From DATEOR01 sp036279015 (GTDB lineage: Bacteria > Actinomycetota > Thermoleophilia > Gaiellales > Gaiellaceae), in assembly GCA_036279015.1 (NCBI GenBank), contig DASUJY010000006.1, positions 42,281 through 106,280 of the forward strand: a stretch of 64,000 bases of DNA. Direction: 5' to 3'. The position numbers and the translations under genes were made by a program. The notes under the pieces were generated by a model that was given only the letters and a program-made list of their open reading frames with translations, was not told where the DNA came from and did not search any database. Positions 53,361 to 62,058 of the stretch are shown one piece after another (within the stretch, counting starts at the first letter, position 1; every line of letters starts with the position of its first letter).

Positions 53361-54520
53361 GCGCCGGGCCGGCGCAGCTCGGCCTCCTGCGCGCCGCCCG
53401 CGACCGCGGGCTCTTCGTCGTCGCCTGCGACCGCGACCCGCAGGCGCCCGGATTCGAGCACGCCGACCGCCGCGCCATCGTCTCTGCCGAGGACGAGCCC
53501 GCGATCGGGAAGCTCGCCGAGGCCGAGGCGGTCGACGGCGTGATCGCGCCGGGAATCGACTGGCCGGTGGCGATCGCGGCGAGGGTCGCAGCCCGCTTCG
53601 CGCTTCCGCATCCGCTCTCCCCCGAGACGGCGGCGCTCGCCGTCTCCAAGCAGCGCCAGCGCGAGCGCCTGGCCGAGGCGGGCGTCCCGCAGCCCGCGTG
53701 GCAGCTCGCCACCGAGCCGGACGGCCTGCCCGTCCCGTGCGTGGTGAAGCCGCCCGACCGCCAGGGCCAGAAGGGCCTCACGCTCGTCCGCGACGAGTCC
53801 GAGCTCGGAGCCGCAGTCGAGCTCGCCGTGCGCGAGTCGCGCGCCGGCTGCGCGCTCGTCGAGGAGCTCGTCGAGGGCCCTGAGGTGACCGTGAACGGCT
53901 TCTCCGTCGACGGCGTCTTCCATCCGCTCACCGTCACAGACCGCCTGACGGCCGAGCTGCCCGCCTTCGGCGTCGCGCTCGCGCACGCCTGGCCGAGCGA
54001 GCACGACGTCTCCGAGGCGGTCGACGCAGCGCGGGCCGCGGCCGAGGCGCTCGGGATCGCGAACGGCCCGACCTACACGCAGGTGAAGCTCTCCGGCCGG
54101 GGGCCCAAGGTGATGGAGCTCGCCGCGCGGCTCGGCGGCGGCCACGACGCTGAGGTCTGCCGCGAGGCGCTCGCCATCGACCCGAACGAGCTCGCCCTCG
54201 ACGCCGCGCTCGGAGAGCCCGTGGAGATCCCGCACGCGCAACCGGCCGGGGGCGCCTGCGTCCGCTTCCTCGTCCCGCCCGAGGGGGAGCTGACTGCGAT
54301 CGCCGGGATCGACGAGGCCCGCGCCGCCGACGGCGTCGTCGACGCGCAGGTCTACCGGCGGCCCGGCTACGTCTTCGGCCCCTTCCTGCGCGGCGCCGAC
54401 CGGGCCGGCTTCGTCCTCGCCACCGGCGCCTCGCGCGACGAGGCGCTCACGAATGCGGGCCGCGCGGCCGACTCAATACGCTTCGAGATCGCCGATGCAG
54501 CTCTCCTCCAGCAGACGTAA
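53315..54520 (+). CDS. ATP-grasp ligase
   Basis: A 401-residue ATP-grasp protein. RLLVLGAGPAQLGLLRAARDRG opens a PurK/PurT-like pre-ATP-grasp domain near 10-31. The core contains LAVSKQRQRERLAEAGVPQP near 108, PCVVKPPDRQGQKGLTLV near 142, and VEELVEGPEVTVNGFSVDGVF near 185. KVMELAARLGGGHDAE near 262-277 holds the metal ligands. It should ligate a carboxylate to an amine. Placed between a 4,6-dehydratase and a DegT aminotransferase, it could attach an amino acid or other acyl group to the amino sugar. The GTG at 53315 lies 46 bases inside the upstream gene, and the end overlaps the aminotransferase gene by 26 bases. Confidence 0.86.
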   Translation: MGISSPRGKHRLLVLGAGPAQLGLLRAARDRGLFVVACDRDPQAPGFEHADRRAIVSAEDEPAIGKLAEAEAVDGVIAPGIDWPVAIAARVAARFALPHPLSPETAALAVSKQRQRERLAEAGVPQPAWQLATEPDGLPVPCVVKPPDRQGQKGLTLVRDESELGAAVELAVRESRAGCALVEELVEGPEVTVNGFSVDGVFHPLTVTDRLTAELPAFGVALAHAWPSEHDVSEAVDAARAAAEALGIANGPTYTQVKLSGRGPKVMELAARLGGGHDAEVCREALAIDPNELALDAALGEPVEIPHAQPAGGACVRFLVPPEGELTAIAGIDEARAADGVVDAQVYRRPGYVFGPFLRGADRAGFVLATGASRDEALTNAGRAADSIRFEIADAALLQQT

Positions 54521-55628
54521 GACCTTTCTCTCCTTCCAGCCGCCCGCGATCGGGCCCGAGGAGATCGCCGCGGTCACGGAGACGCTCCAGAGCGGCTGGC
54601 TCACGACCGGTCCGCGGGCCGAGGAGCTCGAGCGCCGTCTCGCAGAGCTGACGGGCGCCCGCCACGCGCTCGCGGTCGCCTCGGGGACGGCCGCCATGCA
54701 CCTCTCCCTCGTCGGGCTCGGGATCGGGCCCGGGGACGAGGTGATCACGTCGCCGATCACCTGGCCGGCGACGGCGAACGTGATCGTCCACGCCGGCGCC
54801 ACCCCGGTCTTCGTCGACGTGCGCGAGGGCGACCTCAACATCGATCCCGAGCTCGCCGCTGGGGCCGTCACCGAGCGGACGAAGGCGATCCTGCCGGTCG
54901 ACCTGGCCGGGCAGCCGGCCGACCTCGATCCGCTGCTCGAGCTCGGCCTTCCGGTCGTCGAGGACGCTGCCCACGCGATCGAGGCCCGCTATCGAGACCG
55001 CCCGATCGGTTCGATCGCGCACGCGACCTGCCTCTCGCTCTACGCGACGAAGAACGTGGCGGCCGGAGAGGGGGGCGCGATCACCACCGACGACGACTCG
55101 CTCGCCGACCAGGTGCGCGAGCTCCGCCTCATGCGGCGCGGCGACGGCTCTCTCTACGACATCCGAACCGCCGGCTTCAAGGCGAATCTCTCCGACATCC
55201 TCGCCGCCATCGCGCTCTGCCAGCTGGACAAGCTCGAGGCCCACGCAGCGATCCGGCGCCGGCACGTCGAGGCCTACGACTCGGCGCTCGCCGACCTCCC
55301 CGGGATCATTCCGCTCGCCCGCGACCCGCGCGACACCCACTCCCTCCACCTCTACGTCGTCCGGATCGACGCCGACGCGGCCGGGGCCGACCGCGACGCC
55401 TACCAGCGCGCGCTCGGCGAGGAGCTGATCGGCACGAGCATCCATTTCCTGCCGGTGCACACGCTCACGTACTATCGCGAGCGCTTCCCGGAGCAGCCGC
55501 CGCTCCCGGTGGCGGAGCGGGCCGGGCGCGAGGTGCTCTCGCTGCCGCTCTCGCCCGCGCATTCCGACGAGGACATCGCGGACGCAGTCGACGCGCTCCG
55601 CCGCGTCCACTCCCGCTTCACGGCGTGA
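54495..55628 (+). CDS. DegT/DnrJ/EryC1/StrS-family sugar aminotransferase
   Basis: A 377-residue PLP enzyme that aminates keto-sugars. The start ATG gives MQLSSSRRKTFLSFQPPAIGPEEI. Family segments are QSGWLTTGPRAEELERRLAEL near 34-54, VASGTAAMHLSL near 60, and GDEVITSPITWPATANVI near 78. VVEDAAHAIEARY near 154 and SLYATKNVAAGEGGAI near 177 contain the PLP lysine (ATKN). Together with the dehydratase it would make a 3- or 4-amino-6-deoxy sugar. The start overlaps the ATP-grasp gene and the end overlaps the next membrane-protein gene by four bases. Confidence 0.92.
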   Translation: MQLSSSRRKTFLSFQPPAIGPEEIAAVTETLQSGWLTTGPRAEELERRLAELTGARHALAVASGTAAMHLSLVGLGIGPGDEVITSPITWPATANVIVHAGATPVFVDVREGDLNIDPELAAGAVTERTKAILPVDLAGQPADLDPLLELGLPVVEDAAHAIEARYRDRPIGSIAHATCLSLYATKNVAAGEGGAITTDDDSLADQVRELRLMRRGDGSLYDIRTAGFKANLSDILAAIALCQLDKLEAHAAIRRRHVEAYDSALADLPGIIPLARDPRDTHSLHLYVVRIDADAAGADRDAYQRALGEELIGTSIHFLPVHTLTYYRERFPEQPPLPVAERAGREVLSLPLSPAHSDEDIADAVDALRRVHSRFTA

Positions 55629-56593
55629 AGCTCAGCCGTCCGGTCCGCATCGCGCTCCAGGTCGGGATCAGCGCGGCCGTCCTCGCCTTCCTGCTCTGGC
55701 AGATCGACCTGCGCGAGACGGTCGACCTGATCGCCTCGAGCAACGGCTGGTATCTCCTCGCCGCCTTCACCATCTTCCTCGCCACGACCGTCGGGATGGC
55801 CTGGCGCTGGCAGGCGCTCCTCGCTTCGAAGGGGATCCACGAGCCGCTCGGCTGGCTGACGAAGCTCTACTTCATGGGCTACGCGGCCGGGCAAGTCCTG
55901 CCGACCTCGATCGGCGGCGACACGGTCAGGATCGCCGCCCACGCCCGCAGGCGCCCCGACGCGAAGGCCGAGGCGGCGGGCGCCGTCCTGATGGAGCGCG
56001 TGCTTGGCGCAGCGGGGACGCTCGTGCTCGTCGCGATCGGCCTCGTCCTCGCGATCGGGCGCTACTCGAACATCGAGGAGATCGTCATCCTCGAGGCCGC
56101 GCTCTCCGCGGCGCTCGCGCTCCTGCTCGCCCTCATGTTCTCGCGGCGCACGAATCGCTGGCTCCAGGAGCGGGGAGGGACGAGGCGCCTGGCGCGCGGC
56201 TTCCGGAGCCTCTGGGAAGCCATGCACGGCTACCGCGCGCGGCCCTGGGTGCTCGTCGTCGTGATCGCCGTCACCGTCCTCATCCAGTTCATTCGCATCC
56301 TCGCGATCTGGCTCTGCGGCGAGGCGGTCGGGCTCGACGTCTCTCCGCTCGTCTACATCGTGATGGGCCCGCTCCTGTTCCTCGTCATGCTCGTCCCCTT
56401 CACGATCAACGGGCTGGGCGTGCGCGAGGCGTTCTTCATCGCCTTCCTCGGGAGGTTCGGCGTCGACGCCGACGCGGCCTTCGCGACCGGGTTCCTCTTC
56501 TACGCGCTCACGGTCGCGACCTCGCTCCCGGGCGGCGCGTTCATGCTCTGGGGCAGCATCCGCCCGGCGCTCATGCGCCCGCGCGAGCTGTAG
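55625..56593 (+). CDS. Lysylphosphatidylglycerol synthase TM-region/UPF0104 family membrane protein
   Basis: A 322-residue protein with about eight hydrophobic segments. The pattern AWRWQALLASKGI near 58 and YFMGYAAGQVLPTSIGGDTVRIA near 80-102 is typical of the UPF0104/AglD-like family. So are the later RVLGAAGTLVLVAIGLVLA and FTINGLGVREAFFIAFL. Members are lipid flippases or partners in moving isoprenoid-linked sugars; the LPG synthetase catalytic domain is absent. It lies in the same transcript as the amino-sugar genes and a polyprenyl-phosphate glycosyltransferase, so flipping an undecaprenyl-phosphate sugar is a good guess. Confidence 0.88.
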   Translation: MKLSRPVRIALQVGISAAVLAFLLWQIDLRETVDLIASSNGWYLLAAFTIFLATTVGMAWRWQALLASKGIHEPLGWLTKLYFMGYAAGQVLPTSIGGDTVRIAAHARRRPDAKAEAAGAVLMERVLGAAGTLVLVAIGLVLAIGRYSNIEEIVILEAALSAALALLLALMFSRRTNRWLQERGGTRRLARGFRSLWEAMHGYRARPWVLVVVIAVTVLIQFIRILAIWLCGEAVGLDVSPLVYIVMGPLLFLVMLVPFTINGLGVREAFFIAFLGRFGVDADAAFATGFLFYALTVATSLPGGAFMLWGSIRPALMRPREL

Positions 56594-56636
56594 CCGGCGC
56601 CTCAAGCATCCCGCTCGTCACGCCGATACCGAAGGC

Positions 56637-57725
56637 ATGTACCAGGGGAAGAAGGTCGCGCTCGTCGTGCCGGCCTACAACGAGGAGACGCAGGTCGGCT
56701 GGATGCTGAAGAGCGTCCCCGCCTTCGTAGACCGCATCTTCGTCGTGGACGACGCCTCGAGGGACGCGACCGTGCGGCGGGCGGAGGAAGCCGACCCGCG
56801 CGTCGAGGTGATCGTGCACGAGCACAACCAGGGCGTCGGCGCCGCGATCGTGACGGGCTACCGCAAGGCGGCCGACGAGGTCTACGACGTCACGGCCGTG
56901 ATGGCCGCCGACGGGCAGATGGACCCCGACGACCTCGAGACGCTCGTCCGCGCCGTCGCGAACGGCGAGTGCGACTACGCGAAGGCGAACCGGCTCTTCA
57001 CGGGCCAGGCGTGGAACCTCATCCCGCGCGCCCGCTACCTCGGCAACGCGGCGCTCTCTTTCCTGACGAAGATCGCGTCCGGCTACTGGCACGTGGCCGA
57101 CTCCCAGTCGGGCTACACGGCCGTGAGCCTCGAGACCCTGCGCCTTCTCGACCTCGACCGCCTCTACCCGCGCTACGGCTTCCCGAACGACATCCTCGTC
57201 CACCTGAACGTCTGGAGCCGCCGCGTCCGCGACTACCCGTCGCGCCCGATCTACGGCGTCGGCGAGCGCTCGGGCATCCGACTCCGCAAGGTGATCCCGC
57301 GCATCTCCTGGCTTCTCCTCAAAGGCTTCTTCTGGCGGATGAAGGAGAAGTACGTCATCCGCGACTTCCACCCGCTCGTCCTCTTCTACGTCCTCGGCCT
57401 CGCGCTCGCCTCGGTTGGCGTCGCGCTCGGCGTCTTCGAGACCGTGCTGCGGATCGGCGGGAGCCCGATCCCCGTGGCAACCATCGTGCTCGTGGCGCTG
57501 CTCGCCATCTCGGGCCTCCAGCTCCTCCTCTTCGCGATGTGGTTCGACATGGAGTCGAACAAGCACCTGCACACGCAGGCGCTTGGCTACGCGCAGCCCG
57601 GAGCCCTGCCCGCCGGCACGGTCGTCGTGTACGCGCCGCCGCACCTCGCGCCTCCGCCCGAGATCCTCGCCGCCGCCTCCGCGGGCTCGGCGAGGACGCT
57701 CCCCGCGTCCCAGAGCCGGGTCTAG
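56637..57725 (+). CDS. Membrane-anchored family 2 glycosyltransferase (dolichyl-phosphate-mannose synthase-like)
   Basis: A 362-residue protein. The GT2 domain covers about 1-225: VALVVPAYNEETQVGWMLKSVP near 7-28, FVVDDASRDATV, HEHNQGVGAAIVTGYRKA near 61-78, and the metal motif AVMAADGQMDPDDL near 88-101. SGYTAVSLETL also matches. Two membrane helices (about 243-265 and 275-305) follow, then a Pro/Ala-rich tail. It would load a sugar onto a polyprenyl phosphate. The start is an ATG 43 bases after the previous stop, preceded by a modest AAGG. It is followed 25 bases later by the glycosyltransferase-methyltransferase fusion. Confidence 0.9.
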   Translation: MYQGKKVALVVPAYNEETQVGWMLKSVPAFVDRIFVVDDASRDATVRRAEEADPRVEVIVHEHNQGVGAAIVTGYRKAADEVYDVTAVMAADGQMDPDDLETLVRAVANGECDYAKANRLFTGQAWNLIPRARYLGNAALSFLTKIASGYWHVADSQSGYTAVSLETLRLLDLDRLYPRYGFPNDILVHLNVWSRRVRDYPSRPIYGVGERSGIRLRKVIPRISWLLLKGFFWRMKEKYVIRDFHPLVLFYVLGLALASVGVALGVFETVLRIGGSPIPVATIVLVALLAISGLQLLLFAMWFDMESNKHLHTQALGYAQPGALPAGTVVVYAPPHLAPPPEILAAASAGSARTLPASQSRV

Positions 57726-57750
57726 CCGCCCGCTCTGCTCGACTTCGACC

Positions 57751-59526
57751 GTGGCCGGCGCCAGTCGAGCTCTTCCCCGGAAGGTCTGCGTCTTCACGAC
57801 CTCGTACCCACGCGGCGAGGACGACTTCGCCGGACGGTTCGTCTCCGGCGCCGTCGAGCGGCTCCGGGAGCGGGGGATCGAGGTCTCGGTCGTCGCCCCC
57901 GGTGAATTCCGGACCTTCGGCGTCGCCTCCGACGGAGGCGGGATCGTGCGCGCCGTGCGCCGCCGCCCCTGGACGGCGCCGCTGCTTTTCTCCTCTATGG
58001 TGCGGACGCTCAGGCGGGCCGCCCGTGACGCCGACCTCGTCCACGCGCACTGGTTCGCCGGCGGGCTCGTCGCTCTCTTCGCCGGCCGCCCCTTCGTCGT
58101 CACGCTGCACGGGACGATCTCGGGCGGCGTCCTGGACGACTTCAAGCTCCTGCGCAGCGCTCCTCGGCTCGCGCGCCTCGTGCTCGACCGGGCGAGCGCG
58201 GTGATCTGCGTCTCCGAGGCGCTGACCGAGGCGGCGCGCGCGGCCGGGGTCGAGAACGCCGTCTTCATCCCGAACGGGATCGACCTTCCGGCGGAGGTCG
58301 GCGTCGAGGCCGAGCCGCCCGAGATCCTCTACACGGGCCGGCTCGCGCCGGAGAAGGGGATCGAGGATCTCGTCGAGGCCGCCGCGGGGCTCAACCTCGT
58401 CGTCTCGGGCGACGGTCCGCTTCGGTCGCTCGTGCCGAGCGCGCTCGGATTCCTCCCGCGCGCCGAGCTCGAGCGCCGCTACGAGCGCGCGGCGGTCGTG
58501 GTCTGCCCCTCTCGCAGCGAGGGCTTCGGCGTCGTGTGCGCCGAGGCGATGGCGCACGGGAAGCCGGTCGTCGCGACCGCAGTCGGCGGCCTGGCGAACC
58601 TCGTCGAGGACGGGAAGACCGGGGTGGTCGTCCCGCCGCGCCGGCCGGACGCGCTTCGGGCCGCGCTCGAGGGCCTGCTGGCCGACCCGGCCGCGCGCGA
58701 GCGGCTCGGGCGCGCCGGGCGCGAGAAGATCGCGGCCGGCTACTCCTGGGAGTCTGTGATCGAGAAGACGCTCGGGGTGTACTCCACGGTGCTCGAGGAG
58801 CGTGCTCCCGAGCGGCAGCCGCACGCCGTCCTCGACGTCGAGTCGCGGACCGCGAAGGCGACGAAGATCGAGCGGCTCCTCGACGGCCGCTGCCGGCTCG
58901 AAGGCGCCCGAATCCTCGACATCGGCACGGGCTCGGGCGTCATCGCCGGCTCGCTGGCCAAGCGCGTCGGTCCGCACGGCGAGGTGGTGGCCGTCGACCT
59001 GGTCGACCAGCGGCTGAGCGAGAACGGCTACCGCTTCGTGCAGGTGACCGGAACGGCGCTCCCGTTCGAGGACGGTTCGTTCGACCTCGTCGTCTCGAAT
59101 CACATCCTCGACCACGTCGGCGGCCGGCCGGAGAAGGAGCACCACCTCGCCGAGATCCGGCGCGTCCTTCGCCCCGGCGGCTGCTGCTACCTCACCGTCG
59201 CCAACCGCTGGGTGCTCGTCGAGCCGCATTTCCGCCTGCCGTTCCTCAGCTGGCTTCCCGAAGGCGCCCGCACGCCGTACGTCCGCCTCGCGCGCCGTGG
59301 GCGGGTCTACGACTGCGACCTGCCGACCCGGGGGGCGGTGCTGGAGCTCGTCCGGGAGGCCGGCTTCGAGCACGAGGAGCTCGAGCTCGAGGCGCTCGGA
59401 AGCTTCGCGGAGCTCGAGGGCGGAACGCTCGCCACGGTGACGTCACGCGTGCCGCGTGGCCTGCTCGAGGCGGCGCTGCCCGTCTTCCCGACGGTCGTCC
59501 TCATGCTCCGGAAGAAGGGCGCGTGA
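57751..59526 (+). CDS. Glycosyltransferase (GT4)-methyltransferase fusion
   Basis: A single 591-residue frame with two enzymes. Residues about 10-350 form a GT4 GT-B glycosyltransferase: VCVFTTSYPRGEDDFAGRFV, VHAHWFAGGLVALF, and ILYTGRLAPEKGIEDLVEA near 192. The E-x7-E motif lies in SRSEGFGVVCAEAMAHGKPVVATAVGG near 250-277. Residues about 365-590 are a class I SAM methyltransferase: ARILDIGTGSGVIAGSLA near 386, VVAVDLVDQRLSENGYRFVQV, FDLVVSNHILDHVGG near 442, and EIRRVLRPGGCCYLTVANRW near 465. The two active sites suggest addition of a sugar followed by methylation, as in chain capping. The GTG start has no strong Shine-Dalgarno sequence. Confidence 0.88.
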   Translation: MAGASRALPRKVCVFTTSYPRGEDDFAGRFVSGAVERLRERGIEVSVVAPGEFRTFGVASDGGGIVRAVRRRPWTAPLLFSSMVRTLRRAARDADLVHAHWFAGGLVALFAGRPFVVTLHGTISGGVLDDFKLLRSAPRLARLVLDRASAVICVSEALTEAARAAGVENAVFIPNGIDLPAEVGVEAEPPEILYTGRLAPEKGIEDLVEAAAGLNLVVSGDGPLRSLVPSALGFLPRAELERRYERAAVVVCPSRSEGFGVVCAEAMAHGKPVVATAVGGLANLVEDGKTGVVVPPRRPDALRAALEGLLADPAARERLGRAGREKIAAGYSWESVIEKTLGVYSTVLEERAPERQPHAVLDVESRTAKATKIERLLDGRCRLEGARILDIGTGSGVIAGSLAKRVGPHGEVVAVDLVDQRLSENGYRFVQVTGTALPFEDGSFDLVVSNHILDHVGGRPEKEHHLAEIRRVLRPGGCCYLTVANRWVLVEPHFRLPFLSWLPEGARTPYVRLARRGRVYDCDLPTRGAVLELVREAGFEHEELELEALGSFAELEGGTLATVTSRVPRGLLEAALPVFPTVVLMLRKKGA

Positions 59527-59544
59527 GAGCGCCGGGCCGGGCTG

Positions 59545-60261
59545 TCAGTCGGTAGCGGCCGCTCTCGGCATCGGCTTCGTCGCCAGCAGGCAGATCCGGT
59601 ATCGGAACGTCTCGAAGAAGCGGCCGAGCACCAGCTCGACCCACCGAAGCCAGGGGCTCGGAGCCCACGTATTGCGCTCGACGTGCAGGTCGGCTCGCTC
59701 CGCTGAACGGCTCAGAGTGGAGGCATCGCGTAGCCCGATGTGAAGCGGGTTCTGGGCCAGGAGGAAGTTCCAGTCCTTGAGCCGCTCGATCAGGTGCTTC
59801 GGGTTCGGCGTGTAGACCGCGAGCTTCCCGCCCTCCACCAGGACCCGATGCGCCTCCTTCATGATCGCGGCGAGCGTTTCGTCGTCGACGTGCTCGGTCA
59901 GATCCGCGGCAACCACCTTGTCGAACGAAGCATCGGCGAAAGGCAGCTCGGCAGCGTTGCCGACGTGAAACTCGATGTCCGGAAAGTAGCTGCGAGCCTT
60001 CTCGACGAAGAGAGGCTCCAGGTCGACGCCGACGGTTTCGCAACCGAACGTCGAGAAGTGGTGCGCCTGGGCGCCGATCGCCGAGCCGATGTCGAGGATC
60101 TTCTCTCCGGGCTGGGGATCGACCAGCTTGGTGATCGAACGGAGTCGAAGGCGACTCCAGGCCGACTGGCGGAAGTATTGGGTCTCCATCACCTCGACGA
60201 ACGTCTCGTCGTAGCGAGTCGGTCCCAGGCAGACGGCGGGGAGAGGAATCCGGACGCCCAT
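59545..60261 (-). CDS. Class I SAM-dependent methyltransferase
   Basis: A 238-residue methyltransferase: GEKILDIGSAIGAQAHHFSTFG near 52-73 is the SAM motif. VGVDLEPLFVEKARSYFPD near 76, FDKVVAADLTEHVDDETLAAIMKEAHRVLVEGG near 112-145 and LAVYTPNPKHLIERLKDWNF complete a methyltransferase-11-type fold. The C-terminal RWVELVLGRFFETFRYRICLLATK has an aromatic amphipathic stretch. The ATG at 60261 is preferred; the longer reading from 60414 would run through the repeat-rich intergenic region. It is convergent with the fusion gene, 18 bases apart. The substrate is unknown. Confidence 0.86.
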   Translation of the reverse strand: MGVRIPLPAVCLGPTRYDETFVEVMETQYFRQSAWSRLRLRSITKLVDPQPGEKILDIGSAIGAQAHHFSTFGCETVGVDLEPLFVEKARSYFPDIEFHVGNAAELPFADASFDKVVAADLTEHVDDETLAAIMKEAHRVLVEGGKLAVYTPNPKHLIERLKDWNFLLAQNPLHIGLRDASTLSRSAERADLHVERNTWAPSPWLRWVELVLGRFFETFRYRICLLATKPMPRAAATD

Positions 60262-60331
60262 CGATGAACTCCATCGGCTCGCCCGGCCAAGATCTAAAGT
60301 CGGCGTCGGCGTGTCGCAAACAGCCACGTGC

Positions 60332-60560
60332 GGGGTCAAACCCCGGCCATGGCCGCTCCGGCCATTTGCCGGTGCCAGGCACCGAGCCGTGTCTCGCAGG
60401 GCCACGTGCGACAAGAGTGCGGCTCTCCGTGCCGCGTTCCCGCGCCGAGCACGGATCTACACCAGTCTCCATGGCGTACGCGAAGCCATGTCCCGGTGCC
60501 AGGCACCGGGGGTCTAGCCCGGCGCTTCAGGCCATGTCCGGGTCAGACCCAGGACATGGC
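60332..60560. repeat. Gene-free 366-base region with a cluster of interspersed palindromic repeats
   Basis: The stretch 60262-60627 holds no gene. It contains GGGGTCAAACCCC (60332-60344), GGTGCCAGGCACC (60371-60383) and CCCGGTGCCAGGCACCGGG (60492-60510, a 19-base perfect palindrome). At 60531-60560 there is a hairpin with arms GCCATGTCC/GGACATGGC around GGGTCAGACCC. A short segment near 60310-60334 is repeated imperfectly near 60389-60412. The GGGTC-GACCC core is shared with the repeats at 9.3 kb. Such palindromes resemble REP-type elements, often mobilised by RAYT transposases; none is encoded here. Confidence 0.7.
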
Positions 60561-60586
60561 GCTTGCGGCCCGCCCCGGAGCCGGAA

Positions 60587-60619
60587 AGCGGCGGCGCCGG
60601 CGAGCCCGGCGCCGCCGCT
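60587..60619 (-). terminator. Strong terminator-like hairpin after the MFS exporter gene
   Basis: AGCGGCGGCGCCGG and CCGGCGCCGCCGCT form a perfect 14-base-pair stem with a 5-base loop, starting nine bases beyond the stop of the minus-strand MFS gene. In the direction of transcription the stem is followed by TTTCC, a short U-tract. It probably ends the tetR-MFS transcript. Confidence 0.65.
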
Positions 60620-60627
60620 GGTTGAAC

Positions 60628-62046
60628 CTAGGCCGCCTGCTCGAAGGCGAGCTCGCCCTCGGGAGCGGCCGCTTCCGCGCCGCGTCCGCGGCGCGGGATG
60701 AAGAGGGCCGCCAGCGCGCCGAGCGCCACGATCCCCGCGCCGATCCAGAGCGCCGGGACGAGCCCGTCCACGAAGGCCTGCCCCGTGGCGTAGCTGCCCG
60801 AGCTGGAGAAGATCGTCGCCAGGACGGCGACGCCGAACACCCCGCCGAGCTCGCGGATGGCGTTGTTCGCGCCGGAGGCCTGCCCCTCTTCCTCCGGCCG
60901 CACCGCCGAGAGAACGACATTCGCCACCGGGGCGAAGAAGAGCGCCATCCCGACGCCTGCGACGATGAACGCGGGGACGAGCTCGCCGTAGGGCACCGTC
61001 GGGTCGGAGACCGCCGCGAGCCAGCCGAGCGCGAGCGCCTGGAGCGCGAGCCCCGCAGCCATGAGCGGCCGCCCGCCGATCCGGTCGGAGAGCGCGCCCG
61101 CGATCGGGGCGACGAAGATCGGCATCGCCGTCCACGGAAGGACCCGCAGGCCGGCATCGAGGGGGCTGTAGCCCTGCACGGTCTGGAGGAACTGCGTCAG
61201 CAGGAAGATGGAGCCGAACATCCCGAAGAACATGAAGAGGGACGAGACGTTGGCGGCCGCGAACGTGCGGTTCCGGAAGAAGCGCATCGGCAGCATCGGC
61301 GCCGGCGCGCGCAGCTCCCAGAGGACGAACGCCACCGTCACGACGACTCCGAACGCGAGCGAGCCGATGATCTCCGTGCTCGTCCAGCCGATCGCGTTGC
61401 CGCGGATGACGCCCCAGACGATGCCGAAGAGGCCGACGCTCGCGAGCGCGAGGCCGCGCAGGTCGAGGCGGCCCGACGGCCCGAACGTCTCGCGAAGGCG
61501 CGCGTAGGCGACCGGCACGAGGACGAGCCCGATGGGCACGTTGAGCCAGAAGATCCACTGCCACGACATGCCCTCGACGACGGCGCCGCCGACGACCGGG
61601 CCGCTCGCGACGGCGAGGCCGCCGATCGCGCCCCAGGCCCCGAGTGCGAGGCCGCGCTTCGAGGGGGAGACTGCCGCCGAGAGGATGGTCAGCGTGAGGG
61701 GCGTCACGATCGCTCCGCCGACCCCCTGAACCGCGCGCGCGGCGATCAGCGCCTCGACGTTGGGCGCGAGAGCCGCCGCCGCCGAGGCGACGGTGAAGAT
61801 CCCGAGCCCGACGGCGAAGAGCCGCCGCCGGCCGAAGCGATCGCCGAGCGCGGCTCCCGTGAGGAGCAGCACGGCGAAGCTCAGGGTGTAGGCGTTGACG
61901 GTCCACTCGAGGTCTTCGATCGAGGCCCCGAGATCGACCCGGATGCTCGGCAGCGCGGTCGTCACGACGAGGTTGTCGAGCGTGACCATGAACAGGGCCA
62001 CCGAGGTGATCACGAACGTCCAGATCGTCTTTGTCCTTGCGCTCAT
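60628..62046 (-). CDS. MFS multidrug exporter (DHA2/EmrB-QacA type)
   Basis: A 472-residue protein with about 14 hydrophobic segments, the number expected for the DHA2 family. LFMVTLDNLVVTTALPSIRVDLGA near 19-42 is the family motif D1 (LDxTVVNVALP-like). GDRFGRRRLFAVGLGIF near 72-88 is the motif A loop, and GVGGAIVTPLTLTIL near 105 is motif B/C-like. It should expel lipophilic cations or antibiotics using the proton gradient. The start ATG has an AAGGAGAAGGAG Shine-Dalgarno sequence. It is the second gene of a TetR-controlled operon: an operator-like site lies between the genes and another lies in the tetR promoter. A 14-base-pair hairpin follows the stop. Confidence 0.92.
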   Translation of the reverse strand: MSARTKTIWTFVITSVALFMVTLDNLVVTTALPSIRVDLGASIEDLEWTVNAYTLSFAVLLLTGAALGDRFGRRRLFAVGLGIFTVASAAAALAPNVEALIAARAVQGVGGAIVTPLTLTILSAAVSPSKRGLALGAWGAIGGLAVASGPVVGGAVVEGMSWQWIFWLNVPIGLVLVPVAYARLRETFGPSGRLDLRGLALASVGLFGIVWGVIRGNAIGWTSTEIIGSLAFGVVVTVAFVLWELRAPAPMLPMRFFRNRTFAAANVSSLFMFFGMFGSIFLLTQFLQTVQGYSPLDAGLRVLPWTAMPIFVAPIAGALSDRIGGRPLMAAGLALQALALGWLAAVSDPTVPYGELVPAFIVAGVGMALFFAPVANVVLSAVRPEEEGQASGANNAIRELGGVFGVAVLATIFSSSGSYATGQAFVDGLVPALWIGAGIVALGALAALFIPRRGRGAEAAAPEGELAFEQAA

Positions 62047-62058
62047 CTCCTTCTCCTT

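Noticed and set aside
60332..60560. CRISPR array or tRNA in the gene-free region
   Set aside because: Repeat units are few, palindromic and irregularly spaced with no constant spacer, and no cloverleaf could be folded. They fit REP-type repeats.
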